64,000 nt of DNA from assembly GCA_013289585.1 (NCBI GenBank), contig JABCZR010000008.1:1-64000 (forward strand), given 5' to 3'. Each line of letters starts with the position of its first letter. The first letter of the stretch is position 1. Below the pieces are notes generated by a model. That model saw only the letters and a list, made by a program, of their open reading frames with translations, was not told the DNA's origin and ran no database searches. This DNA is from Acidobacteriota bacterium (GTDB taxonomy: Bacteria > Acidobacteriota > Terriglobia > Acidiferrales > UBA7541). Below, piece by piece: positions 35,745 through 43,917 of this stretch. Both the position numbers and the translations under genes were made by a program.

Positions 35745-36944
35745 CTAGCCCTGGTCCATCGGCAATAAAAATGTGAACCTGCTTCCGCTCTGCGCCTCGC
35801 TCTCCACCCATATTTTCCCGCGGTGCGCCTGGATCAGCCGCTTCGCAATCGCTAGTCCCAGCCCCATCCCCGAAGTGTTGCGATCCACGCGTACAAAATC
35901 TTCAAAAATCTCTTGATGGTGCTCCGCCGCGATTCCCGGCCCAGTATCCGCTACGCATACTTCCACGCTGTTGGGGCGCGGCAAACGGAATCTCCTCCGC
36001 TCTTCCACCGGAGCCAGCGCTGCTACACGCCGCTCCCAGAAATGCGGCCCCGCGCGAAGCGTCACGCTGCCACCTGTCGGCGTATGCTTCAGCGAATTGT
36101 CCAGTAGATTCGCCGCCGCCTGCTGCACCTTCTGATAGTCGAATCGGAATGTCGGTATGGACGCATCTATGTTTACGTCCAGCTTCACCCCTTTTCGTTG
36201 AAACGCTTCCGTCCATCGCTTCGAAAGCTCATCCAGGCAATCCCGCAAATCATTTTCTCGAAGTTGCAAAACCAGCTTGCCGCTCTCCAGCGCCGAATAG
36301 TTCAGGAACATGGACACCAGCCGCACCAGACGTTCGCAGCTGTCCTTCGATTCCTCCAGAATATCCTGCTGCTTGTCCGTCAATCGTCCCAGCGATCCCG
36401 CCAGGAGCAGATCGTAATACCCTTTGATCACCGCCAGCGGCGTCTTCAGCTCGTGCGCCGCCGACGCAAGGAAAACGGTTTTCTGCCGGTTCACTTCTTG
36501 CAATTTCAGGTACGCCGCCAGCAGATTCCGGTAGGTAATCTCGCGTTCCTGCAACAGCTCTTGCACCGTTAGCTGTGTGGCGGGATCGGACGCCTGCGCG
36601 TCCGATTTGTTTTCCAGCTCCATCACCACCCAATCCGGCTCCGGCATCCACTGGATTTTCGCCGTGGATCTTTTTCCTTCGCGCTCCACCAGCATCTCTA
36701 CCTCGTGCGCCCCACTTTCGATCTGCGCGAAAATCTGTTTCGCATCCACTTGCAGGATATCGTTGAACAGATTGGACCCTTTTATTTCTCCGTAACCATA
36801 CCTTTCCAGTGACTGCCTCGCCCGCGCATTCACCAGCAGCAAATTCCCGTTCCGTTCCGCAACGATCAGCGGCTTTTCTACTTTATCCAGCAGGCTGCTT
36901 ACGAACTCGATCGGAAGCGCGGCACGATTACGCTCTTCTGACAT
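35745..36944 (-). CDS. Soluble PAS-containing sensor histidine kinase
   Basis: The N-terminal PAS-like domain (residues 15-110, LIVAERNGNLLLVNARARQ) is followed by a short coiled coil, the H-box AAHELKTPLAVIKGYYD and a HATPase_c domain with LLDNSLKHTP, VADTGPGI and GMGLGLAIAKRL. No transmembrane helix is present, so the kinase is cytoplasmic and must sense an internal signal or a partner. The start at 36944 (MSEERNR) is chosen; a longer frame reaches 36971. It is the partner of the response regulator downstream. Upstream on the minus strand, at 37033-37048, is a poor sigma-54-like match with a perfect TTTGCA. Confidence 0.9.
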   Translation of the reverse strand: MSEERNRAALPIEFVSSLLDKVEKPLIVAERNGNLLLVNARARQSLERYGYGEIKGSNLFNDILQVDAKQIFAQIESGAHEVEMLVEREGKRSTAKIQWMPEPDWVVMELENKSDAQASDPATQLTVQELLQEREITYRNLLAAYLKLQEVNRQKTVFLASAAHELKTPLAVIKGYYDLLLAGSLGRLTDKQQDILEESKDSCERLVRLVSMFLNYSALESGKLVLQLRENDLRDCLDELSKRWTEAFQRKGVKLDVNIDASIPTFRFDYQKVQQAAANLLDNSLKHTPTGGSVTLRAGPHFWERRVAALAPVEERRRFRLPRPNSVEVCVADTGPGIAAEHHQEIFEDFVRVDRNTSGMGLGLAIAKRLIQAHRGKIWVESEAQSGSRFTFLLPMDQG

Positions 36945-37200
36945 AGGGGGCAACACCGTCCGTCCAGCCATCGATTCATCCTAGCTATCAATCTGGAGTG
37001 GTAAAAGTTTTCCCTAACCGGCTGTTCATACTTGCAAAGGGGTTCCCAACTGTCAATGGCAAATCCGTTCCATTTGCACATTTCAGGAAAGTAAGTGGAT
37101 ATCCACACCAACGCACTTGTTACGGAAATTTGTTACCTCAGTAAGTTCTCTCCATCTGTCTCAAAAGAATGACTTTACTGCCTAACCTTCAGACTCTCTC

Positions 37201-37216
37201 TGGCATCCAAGGTGCA
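37201..37216 (+). promoter_or_regulatory. Sigma-54-like promoter candidate before a PilZ gene
   Basis: TGGCATCCAAGGTGCA has GG-N10-GC spacing and three mismatches. It lies 38 bases before the GTG at 37255, and the predicted start is near 37227. An inverted repeat GTACTA-N6-TAGTAC (37224-37241) follows immediately, which could be an operator or leader hairpin. Confidence 0.35.
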
Positions 37217-37254
37217 TAGATCCGTACTAGTTCCTTAGTACCAAGTGAGATCTC

Positions 37255-37605
37255 GTGGAGATTAACATTCTGAAGGAAAGGCAGCGCACCGGACCGCCCT
37301 CTACACGGCGTTCGCCCCGAATTCGCTTGCAGGTTCCCGTCTTCGTGCGCGGCACCGATGTCTCCGGCGCAGAATTCGTCGAACTCACCAAAACCCTCAA
37401 TATCAGCGCCACGGGCGCATGCATTACGTCGGCCCACATCATTCGCCCCGATCAGACTGTCTATTTGACTATTCCCGCACCCTCACCTGCCTCCTCAAGC
37501 CTGGTTCCCAGTGAGACACCTCCCATCGCCGCCAAAGTCCTTCGCCAGGATTCTGCCGGCGAGATGCGCCTCTTTGGTTTGGAATTTCTTCGCCCACTTG
37601 ACTAG
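37255..37605 (+). CDS. PilZ-domain protein
   Basis: A 116-residue single-domain PilZ protein. The first motif is RRSPRIRLQVPV, with Arg residues in RxxxR-like spacing, and the second is NISATGACIT (N-x-S-x-x-G), so c-di-GMP binding is plausible. The final strand FGLEFLRPLD is typical. The GTG start at 37255 is short of a clear ribosome site. It is divergent from the histidine kinase gene and lies before the GGDEF-PilZ gene, from which it is separated by 268 bases. Confidence 0.82.
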   Translation: MEINILKERQRTGPPSTRRSPRIRLQVPVFVRGTDVSGAEFVELTKTLNISATGACITSAHIIRPDQTVYLTIPAPSPASSSLVPSETPPIAAKVLRQDSAGEMRLFGLEFLRPLD

Positions 37606-37873
37606 ATTTAGTCCACTACTCGGCCATCTTTTTGGGTCGGGGTAATTATGTAACATACCCTAGATTTCAGCTGCTTTACCCCATCGACTTTTCCTTACCC
37701 TATATCCCGCTTTTGTAATAGGATACCCTCGAATTTTGGGAGGTCAAAACCCAGGTTTAGTTTGCCAGGGTCCAGTACGAATGGACTCTTGTGTGCTCCA
37801 TAAATATAGCGAAAGCTTACATTGCTTTCCCCAAACCCCGCGGGGATAGGCAGAGGTCAGGTCTATACCGGAT

Positions 37874-39178
37874 ATGCCCAGCCCCGGCGCCCCTGCGCCC
37901 CCGCGCTTGTCGATTGAGGATTCCTATCTCGAGCTGCTTGCCGATACGCTCGATACCCTTGATCTGCCTGCGCGCGGCCAGTTTCTCCAGCGATACTTCC
38001 GTGTGCTCGCGCATCTCGATCTGCGCGAGCCCCAGTGCCTCCAGATCTGGGACGACATGCTTTCCCGCCGCCGCGAACTGAGCGCACATGCGCAACGTCC
38101 CATCTCTCTCAAAACCGCTCTCATGGATGTTCTCGTCACTGGCGGTTTTCTCCGCGTTCCCATCATTCTCGAATATGAGGAACTCAAACGGCTCCAGCTC
38201 AACGCCGTGACCGATCCCCTCACGGATCTTTACAACCGCAGACTCTTCAATGAAACCTTCGAAAAGGAACTCAACCGCGCCCGCCGCTACGGCCAGCCTT
38301 TGGGTCTTGTCATTCTGGATCTGCACCGCTTCAAGGAAGTGAATGACAAGCACGGTCACCCGCGCGGCGATGAAGTTTTGCGCGCCGCCGCCTCCACCCT
38401 CAAGAAATCCTTGCGTACTTCTGATTCCGCATTTCGCATTGGCGGAGATGAGTTCGCACTGATTCTTCCTCAGACGGACGCCCCGCAGGCGCTCGCTCTC
38501 GGCCGCCGCGTCCAAGCCGTATTTGCGGAAGTATTGGAACCTCTGGAGCTCGGCGTCAGCGTCAGCATGGATCACGGCGTCGCTAATTTTCCTCAAGACG
38601 CCGATTCAACCGAACAGCTGATTCGCATCGCGGACGAACGTCTCTACCACGTGAAACACGCCAATCATCGCAAGACCGGCGGCGCATCGCGCCCCGAGCC
38701 ACTCACCGCCGGCGAAGAACCCTCCGCCGCTCCCCCTGCTCCAGCTTCTCCCGCTCCGGCTCTTCAGGAACGAACTGTTCCACCGCCGCCAATTTCCATC
38801 GAAACAAAACGTCCGCCGGAAAAAACGGAAACCACCATCGAAGCCGCGGCCTCTGCGACTTCCGCCGCCATCTCCGCGGACCTCGCCGCTCCTGCCTCGC
38901 GCGTCTTCACCGTTCAACGCAAAGCCGAACGCGTCTCCATGATCGGTACCAACGCCTACGCCGTTCTGGGCGAACAGGGGGCTCGCCGCGCTCGCGTTCT
39001 CGATCTTGGCTTCGGCGGCGTAGCCATCGAGATGGATTCCTCCGAAGACCTTCCGGAGAACCTGCTCGCGGTTCTTCACGTCCCGATTCTTCCCCCGGTT
39101 CGCGTGAACCTCCGGCCCGTTTGGAAGCAGCAAACGAACCAGGGCAGCTTCCGCGTTGGCTGCGCTTTCGTTTCCTGA
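37874..39178 (+). CDS. Diguanylate cyclase with C-terminal PilZ-like domain
   Basis: A 434-residue protein in three parts. Residues 1-115 form a helical region of unknown type. Residues 117-275 form the GGDEF domain (DPLTDLYNRRLFNE; active site RIGGDEFALIL), with an intact inhibitory RxxD site (RTSD) five residues before GGDEF. After a Pro/Ala-rich linker of about 70 residues, residues 345-434 form a PilZ-like domain (QRKAERVSMIG, RVLDLGFGGVAIEM), in which the usual Ser of D-x-S-x-x-G is Gly. It should make c-di-GMP from two GTP and be feedback-controlled. The PilZ-like end may add a second sensor or be non-binding. No membrane helix is present. Confidence 0.88.
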   Translation: MPSPGAPAPPRLSIEDSYLELLADTLDTLDLPARGQFLQRYFRVLAHLDLREPQCLQIWDDMLSRRRELSAHAQRPISLKTALMDVLVTGGFLRVPIILEYEELKRLQLNAVTDPLTDLYNRRLFNETFEKELNRARRYGQPLGLVILDLHRFKEVNDKHGHPRGDEVLRAAASTLKKSLRTSDSAFRIGGDEFALILPQTDAPQALALGRRVQAVFAEVLEPLELGVSVSMDHGVANFPQDADSTEQLIRIADERLYHVKHANHRKTGGASRPEPLTAGEEPSAAPPAPASPAPALQERTVPPPPISIETKRPPEKTETTIEAAASATSAAISADLAAPASRVFTVQRKAERVSMIGTNAYAVLGEQGARRARVLDLGFGGVAIEMDSSEDLPENLLAVLHVPILPPVRVNLRPVWKQQTNQGSFRVGCAFVS

Positions 39179-39221
39179 AAAATCTTCGCCACCCGCGAAC
39201 ATCAATGCCCCTCAGAATCCG

Positions 39222-39725
39222 TTAACTCTTTTTCTGTGAACTCTGTTGTCGCAAGTAGCGCGAAGTGAAGAGCAACGCCTGCTGCAGATGCGCCAGCCCC
39301 AGTCCCCACCGCAGCGCGGCTTGCTCGTTCGAATCTCCCACGGACTCCAGCTCCATCCGCACCGAAAAAACCGCCTTCCCTGATTCCTGTTCTGTCTCGG
39401 AACTCAAGCAGAGTCTCGCCTTCAGAATCTCCGGCGATCCCGCATTTTTCAGCAATTCGACCAACTTCTGAACCAGCTGAAAGTGCAATCCCCGGTTGCG
39501 CCCGGCTTCCTTGCCCCGCAAGGACAATACAAACCCTCCGGAGCAGGTCGCGCGTCCATCTCCCTCAATGGCTACCCGCCAATTTCCGATTGGTCGGCTG
39601 TCAAAAAATGAGTCGTCGCCTTGCAGCGCGCTCGTAAAGTTCTTCAGCGCCAGCTTCACCGCGGCGTCGTCGCCCGCTACCCCCGCGCCTCGTTCCGGAA
39701 TGTTCTCTACGACGTCGACTCGCAT
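39222..39725 (-). CDS. Hypothetical protein
   Basis: A 167-residue protein without a recognised family. The sequence alternates strands and helices (FVLSLRGKEAG, LHFQLVQKLVELLKNAG, SVRMELESVGD, LGLAHLQQALLFTSRYLRQQ) and looks like a genuine globular domain rather than a shadow frame. It converges with the GGDEF-PilZ gene and is divergent from the PNPOx-like gene. No membrane segment or signal peptide. Function unknown. Confidence 0.6.
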   Translation of the reverse strand: MRVDVVENIPERGAGVAGDDAAVKLALKNFTSALQGDDSFFDSRPIGNWRVAIEGDGRATCSGGFVLSLRGKEAGRNRGLHFQLVQKLVELLKNAGSPEILKARLCLSSETEQESGKAVFSVRMELESVGDSNEQAALRWGLGLAHLQQALLFTSRYLRQQSSQKKS

Positions 39726-39840
39726 CCAGCGAACCTACGCGATGCGCCTTCCTCCCACAACAAATATTTCACTCTGCGCCCATTTCCTTCCACTCCTGTT
39801 AAAATCCACCCGCGCACCGCGCCCTTTGCAAGGAGCCACC

Positions 39841-40347
39841 ATGATCGAGCCGAAGGTCAGCCGCCCGCATTGGCCCGACGCCCTTCAGAAATCTTCGGAC
39901 GACACCACCGGCCTCAAGCCCTGGTCTTGGGCCCTCGATCGTCTTGAAAAATCTCACAATTATTGGATCGCCACCTCGCGCCCCGACGGCCGCCCGCATC
40001 TCATGCTCGTCTGGGGTATCTGGTGGCAGGACGCCTTCTGGTTCAGCACCGGTCCTCGCACGCGCAAAGCAAAAAACATCGCCGCCGACCCTCACTGTGT
40101 GATCGGCACGGAAAAAGCCGACGAAGCCGTAATTCTGGAAGGGGTCACGGAAGAAATCAAAGATCGTTCTATCTGGAAGCAGGTCGCCCAAATCTACAAT
40201 GCCAAATACGGCGGCGACGTCGAACCGCTTCTGATGGCTTCCGACGGCTGCATCTTTCGCCTTCAGCCACAAATCGCCTTTGGCCAGGATGAACACGCGG
40301 AAAATTTCGCCGAATCCGCCACTCGCTGGCACTTTCAGGAAAAATAG
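39841..40347 (+). CDS. Pyridoxamine 5'-phosphate oxidase-like flavin/F420-binding protein
   Basis: The start at 39841 has a good AAGGAG site six bases upstream; the open frame runs further but without support. The 168-residue protein has the split-barrel signs of the PNPOx family: YWIATSRPDGRPHLMLVWGIWW, FWFSTGPRTRKAKNIAADPHCVI and VILEGVTEEI. Such proteins bind FMN or F420 and reduce or simply bind small molecules; true PdxH activity is unlikely. It stands alone between a hypothetical gene and rpmE. Confidence 0.82.
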   Translation: MIEPKVSRPHWPDALQKSSDDTTGLKPWSWALDRLEKSHNYWIATSRPDGRPHLMLVWGIWWQDAFWFSTGPRTRKAKNIAADPHCVIGTEKADEAVILEGVTEEIKDRSIWKQVAQIYNAKYGGDVEPLLMASDGCIFRLQPQIAFGQDEHAENFAESATRWHFQEK

Positions 40348-40421
40348 CCCAATACCCTTCGCTGTTCAGCACCGGCTTTCTAGTCCCTGTTCCCTGTTCT
40401 CTGCTCCCCAATCACACCCAT

Positions 40422-40450
40422 TTGGCGAAACTTGACACTTCGCGTACAAT
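40422..40450 (+). promoter_or_regulatory. Sigma-70-type promoter of rpmE
   Basis: TTGGCG (40422-40427) and TACAAT (40445-40450) are separated by 17 bases. The predicted start is near 40457, which gives a leader of about 85 bases that holds the hairpin at 40478-40510. TTGACA at 40432 is a better -35 box, but no -10 stands at the right distance from it. Confidence 0.45.
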
Positions 40451-40477
40451 CAAAGATTGCCTCGCGACCTAGCGACG

Positions 40478-40510
40478 CGGCTGTAGTTCCCCGACCTTGT
40501 CGGGGAGCCG
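40478..40510 (+). promoter_or_regulatory. Hairpin in the rpmE leader
   Basis: CCCCGAC-CTT-GTCGGGG forms a perfect seven-pair stem, and flanking CGGCT/AGCCG can extend it. It lies 30 bases before the rpmE start. It could be an L31-type ribosomal leader or one of the interspersed palindromes of this genome. Confidence 0.4.
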
Positions 40511-40540
40511 TGCAGACCGGACGCGACAGAATGGAGCCTC

Positions 40541-40789
40541 ATGAAACCCGGTATTCATCCCGACTATCACCCCGTCACGGTGCACTGCGCCTGCGGCCAC
40601 AATTTCTCCACCCGTTCGACCATCAAGGGCGACAAGCTGAATGTCGAAATCTGCTCCAATTGCCATCCTTTCTTCACCGGCAAGCAGAAGCTCATTGACA
40701 CCGCCGGCCGCGTCGAACGCTTCACGAAAAAGTATGCCGATGCCGCCGCAAAGGTCGAAGCCACAAAAACCAGCGCCGCCAAGAAGTAA
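40541..40789 (+). CDS. rpmE: Ribosomal protein bL31
   Basis: The protein is an 82-residue bL31 of the zinc-binding type: [13 protein letters not shown] and [15 protein letters not shown] supply the four Cys, and the conserved start ([16 protein letters not shown]) is intact. It joins the large ribosomal subunit at the central protuberance. The C-terminal 15 residues are Ala/Lys-rich. It has its own promoter and a strong terminator, so it is a single-gene unit. Confidence 0.97.
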   Translation: MKPGIHPDYHPVTVHCACGHNFSTRSTIKGDKLNVEICSNCHPFFTGKQKLIDTAGRVERFTKKYADAAAKVEATKTSAAKK

Positions 40790-40809
40790 CTCGTCTTTCG
40801 CGTTTATAG

Positions 40810-40839
40810 GGGCGTCTGCCGTCGCAGACGCCCTTTTTT
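40810..40839 (+). terminator. Rho-independent terminator after rpmE
   Basis: A perfect ten-pair stem GGGCGTCTGC/GCAGACGCCC with loop CGTC, followed by six T. Confidence 0.92.
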
Positions 40840-40908
40840 GTTTTATCTCCCTCAAGATTTCTCCGCGCTCTCTGTGTCCTCCCCATTCTCTGTGTTAGAT
40901 TCTTCCTC

Positions 40909-42498
40909 GTGGCTACTCAATCCCGCATGTTTGATGGCGCGCGCCCCGGCGAACTCGTCGAAACCGCCCCGCCGCGCGTCACCCTTCGCAACTCCTTCGC
41001 GCACCCCTTCGACTCCGCCATTGCCGCCGCCCGCACCTGCTACGCCCCGCGCCTCATCGGCCCCGAGGAAATTACCGATAAGCAGCGCCTCAACATCGGC
41101 GCCGCCACTTTCTACAGCGGCCATCACACCGTCTTCCAGCACGCCCATTTCGAATTCGGCCTCGAAAACATCAGCCGCCAATTTGTCTGGTCCTTCCTCC
41201 ACGCCCACCCGTTCTACAATTCCGAGCAACAGAGCCAGCGCTACGTCCGCCTCGACCGCCCGCAAGCCTATGTCCCGCCCGTCTCTCTCTTCTTCGACGA
41301 AAAATGCAAGGAAATCTATGAAGGCGCCATCACCCGTGCCTGGAATTATTATCGCGAACTCTCCGCTCTCCTGATCGCCGACACGCGCAGCATCTTGAAC
41401 GACATCTGGCACATCGGCCCGATGTCCCACCCCAAGCGCCTCCAGAAAATCGAGCGCTCCGCCGAAAAACGCGCCATCGAAATCGCCCGCTACGTTTTGC
41501 CCGTGGCCGCCTTCACCACCATGGTGCACACCATCTCCGGCATCGTGCTCCACCGCCTCTGGCGCATGAGCGCGGCTTCCGACACTCCCAGCGAAGCTCG
41601 CGCCGTCATCGGCGAAATGGTTTCACAAGTCAAAGCCATGGACGCCCAGTTCTTCGACCGCTTCGGCACCGAGCCACTCGAAGAATTGCCCGAATGGAAA
41701 AACACCGTTGTCAATTCGAATGCCGGCGAACCCTTTGCCCGCGAATTCGACGCCAGGCTCAACGGCAAAACTTCAATCCTCGTCGACTATTCCCCCAACG
41801 CTGTCCGCGTCATGGCCGAATCCTACCGCGCCGTCGCCGGCCTCACCGAATCGCAATGCTCCAACGCCGAAGCCATCGACCGCCTCCTCAATCCCGCGCG
41901 CAATCTCTACCGCCTCGAAACTCTCAACGTCGGCGTCCATGCCCCCATGATGCGCGCTCTCCAGCACGCTAACTACACCTTCGCAAAAAAAATCAGCCAC
42001 ACTGCCGACAGTCAGGACCAGCGCCATCGCATGGTCCCCGGCTCGCGCCCGCTTCTCACTCTCGCCGACACGCGCGAGCCCGACTACATCACCCCCATGC
42101 TCCTCGCCGTCAACCCGCGCGCCAAAGAAGTCTATGACCGCGCCATGCACGACGCCTGGTCCGCAAAAAATCAGCTTCTCGATCGCGGCGTCCCTCCTGA
42201 AATCGCTCTCTATCTTCTCCCCAACGCCAAATCCATCCGCCTCTACGAATCCGGCTCCCTCCTCCATCTCATCCACAAATGGACCATGCGCACCTGCTTC
42301 AACGCCCAGGAAGAAATCTACCAAGCCTCCATGGACGAACTCGCTCAGCTCCGCGAAGTCCATCCCGAACTCACTCGCTACATCGGCCCGCCCTGCCACA
42401 TCCGCGCCGGCATCACCACTCCCATCTGCACCGAAGGCTCCCACTTCTGCGGCATCAAAGTCTGGCTCGATTTCCCCAACGTCATTCGCCGCATCTGA
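40909..42498 (+). CDS. Tandem FAD-dependent thymidylate synthase-like protein
   Basis: Flavin-dependent thymidylate synthase (ThyX) makes dTMP from dUMP with folate and FAD as a homotetramer of proteins of about 230 residues. This protein is 529 residues and contains two ThyX-like halves, roughly residues 20-250 and 285-529. Each starts with an alpha/beta segment and includes a FY-GHHTVFQHAHFEFGLENISRQF or HAPMMRALQHANYTFAKKIS-like helix. The signature RHRxxSxNExS is altered in both: QRYVRLDR in the first half, RHRMVPGSR in the second. Activity is therefore uncertain, and a pseudo-dimer with one working site is possible. The GTG start at 40909 lacks a strong ribosome site; ATG at 40927 is an alternative. 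Confidence 0.8.
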   Translation: MATQSRMFDGARPGELVETAPPRVTLRNSFAHPFDSAIAAARTCYAPRLIGPEEITDKQRLNIGAATFYSGHHTVFQHAHFEFGLENISRQFVWSFLHAHPFYNSEQQSQRYVRLDRPQAYVPPVSLFFDEKCKEIYEGAITRAWNYYRELSALLIADTRSILNDIWHIGPMSHPKRLQKIERSAEKRAIEIARYVLPVAAFTTMVHTISGIVLHRLWRMSAASDTPSEARAVIGEMVSQVKAMDAQFFDRFGTEPLEELPEWKNTVVNSNAGEPFAREFDARLNGKTSILVDYSPNAVRVMAESYRAVAGLTESQCSNAEAIDRLLNPARNLYRLETLNVGVHAPMMRALQHANYTFAKKISHTADSQDQRHRMVPGSRPLLTLADTREPDYITPMLLAVNPRAKEVYDRAMHDAWSAKNQLLDRGVPPEIALYLLPNAKSIRLYESGSLLHLIHKWTMRTCFNAQEEIYQASMDELAQLREVHPELTRYIGPPCHIRAGITTPICTEGSHFCGIKVWLDFPNVIRRI

Positions 42499-42678
42499 CG
42501 TCAACCAAATCAGTAAACCGCGACTTCATAATCTATTGGCCCGACTACCTGTGCTATCAGATATTAGTTTCCGATTTTTTGCTCCTCAGGCAAAGAACCC
42601 TGCAAGACTCTGGCAACTCGCCGTTCTAATTCCATATCCGGGTCCTTCTCTGAGGGTTATGCTTTCGCTTCTACTGAC

Positions 42679-42975
42679 GTGGACATGACGCAGGCGGCGG
42701 TGATAGGCCTACAGGGAAAATTTCTAACGAAACCCGAATTTGGCGCGTCTCGAAGTCCTGAATTTAAGCGTGGCCTGGCGGCCGTAAAGAGAGATGAGCT
42801 TTATGGATACATTAATCCAATGGGAGTGTGGGTGATTCCACCGCAATTCGACATTGCCCTTGATTTTGTGGGCGACCTCGGGCTAGTCGCTCGTCGAGGC
42901 AACAGTGAATGGGGCTACGTCGATAGACAAGGCAAGCTTGTATGGAAGGGTTTTTGGACACCTATCTCTTTTTGA
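42679..42975 (+). pseudogene. WG-repeat protein fragment
   Basis: The 98-codon frame holds one and a half WG repeats (LYGYINPMGVWVIPPQFD and EWGYVDRQGKLVWKG) preceded by a worn earlier repeat (LQGKFLTKPEF). WG proteins usually have many such repeats and a signal peptide, so this is a remnant cut at both ends. The following 170 bases contain no further repeat. It lies between the thyX-like gene and a secreted hypothetical protein. Confidence 0.6.
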
Positions 42976-43143
42976 CTACGCTAGTACAGAAGGACACGGT
43001 AGGGTTGATTGGATGATTCCTATGTTCCCGGACGCATTATTTGCTGCGCGGATTCCTCCGCCTAGTCCTCAGGGATGCCTTGTAGGCCCACTCTGAAACC
43101 CCACTGCCATCGTTGCACGTCCAAGGAGAAGGGGATAATTCTC

Positions 43144-43809
43144 GTGCCGTTTTTAGTTCGCTCTTGTCTGGCCCTTTTCATCTCTGCTCTTCTCGTTTCT
43201 CCTCTCTCCCTCGCTTTCGACACCCCATTGTCCGACCAGGCCGTCCGCGAAGCCTATTTCCTCGGCCAGCGCCGCGACGAAAGCACCGCCGAGTTCCTCG
43301 ACAAGTACCGCCGCCATCTACCGCTCCCCGAATCCGGTCCCTGGATCTCCACGGTCGAGTTTTTCACTCCCTTTGCCGAAGCCGTCGAACTTTCACGCCA
43401 GCGCTCCTTCGGCTACAGCGCGCAGGATGCCGCCCAGGACTACCGCAAGAACGGCGACCGCCTCCGCGTCACCATCACCATCGAATTTACGGACTCTTGC
43501 GGTGAGGTGAGCCAGGTCAAATCCAGCCAGCGTTCCGGCTCCCCGAACGGGTTTTCCGTCCGCCCTTCGAACTTCTGGAAAGACTTCACCTATCGCCTAT
43601 TCGACGGCGACGAAGTTGTCGAGCCACTCGAAATGCACGGCAACCCCACCTTCAGGACCGTCGACAACAGCACCGTCATGACCGGCGCCCAAATCGTGCT
43701 TATCTACGACGCCGGAAAACTCTCCTCTTCTTCTGACGCCGCCATCGTCGTCGACTTCCCCGACTACCCACAGCTCGTCGCACCCTTCGACCTCACTACC
43801 CTCCGCTGA
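43144..43809 (+). CDS. Secreted hypothetical protein
   Basis: A 221-residue protein from the GTG at 43144, which is preceded by AAGGAG and begins a good signal peptide (FLVRSCLALFISALLVSPLSLAF). The mature part begins at DTPLSDQAVREAYFLGQRRD and shows no family that I know. It contains segments such as FTPFAEAVELSRQRSFGYSAQD and a final beta-rich half. A longer open frame reaches 43075 but would hide the signal peptide. Similar signal-peptide proteins with the YFLGQR motif seem common in Acidobacteriota (from memory). Confidence 0.7.
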   Translation: MPFLVRSCLALFISALLVSPLSLAFDTPLSDQAVREAYFLGQRRDESTAEFLDKYRRHLPLPESGPWISTVEFFTPFAEAVELSRQRSFGYSAQDAAQDYRKNGDRLRVTITIEFTDSCGEVSQVKSSQRSGSPNGFSVRPSNFWKDFTYRLFDGDEVVEPLEMHGNPTFRTVDNSTVMTGAQIVLIYDAGKLSSSSDAAIVVDFPDYPQLVAPFDLTTLR

Positions 43810-43882
43810 CTTCCTGGCCCGTTTTCCTTGCTGCTTCCTGTCTTGAGCCGCATCCCTCGAGCACGAAGCTTGCCACTATCCC

Positions 43883-43911
43883 TTGACACCCCTGTCTATC
43901 TTCGGTATATT
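43883..43911 (+). promoter_or_regulatory. Near-consensus sigma-70 promoter
   Basis: TTGACA (43883-43888), a spacer of exactly 17 bases, and TATATT (43906-43911). The predicted start is near 43918. No protein gene follows directly on this strand. The next feature is the hairpin with T-run at 43940. Confidence 0.65.
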
Positions 43912-43917
43912 TTACCC

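Noticed and set aside
40432-40450. TTGACA at 40432 paired with TACAAT at 40445
   Set aside because: Only 7 bases lie between the boxes; TTGGCG at 40422 has the proper 17-base spacing.
40852-41553. Open frame of about 230 codons on the minus strand under the thyX-like gene
   Set aside because: Acidic low-complexity product (many Gly, Asp, Val) expected opposite a GC-rich gene.
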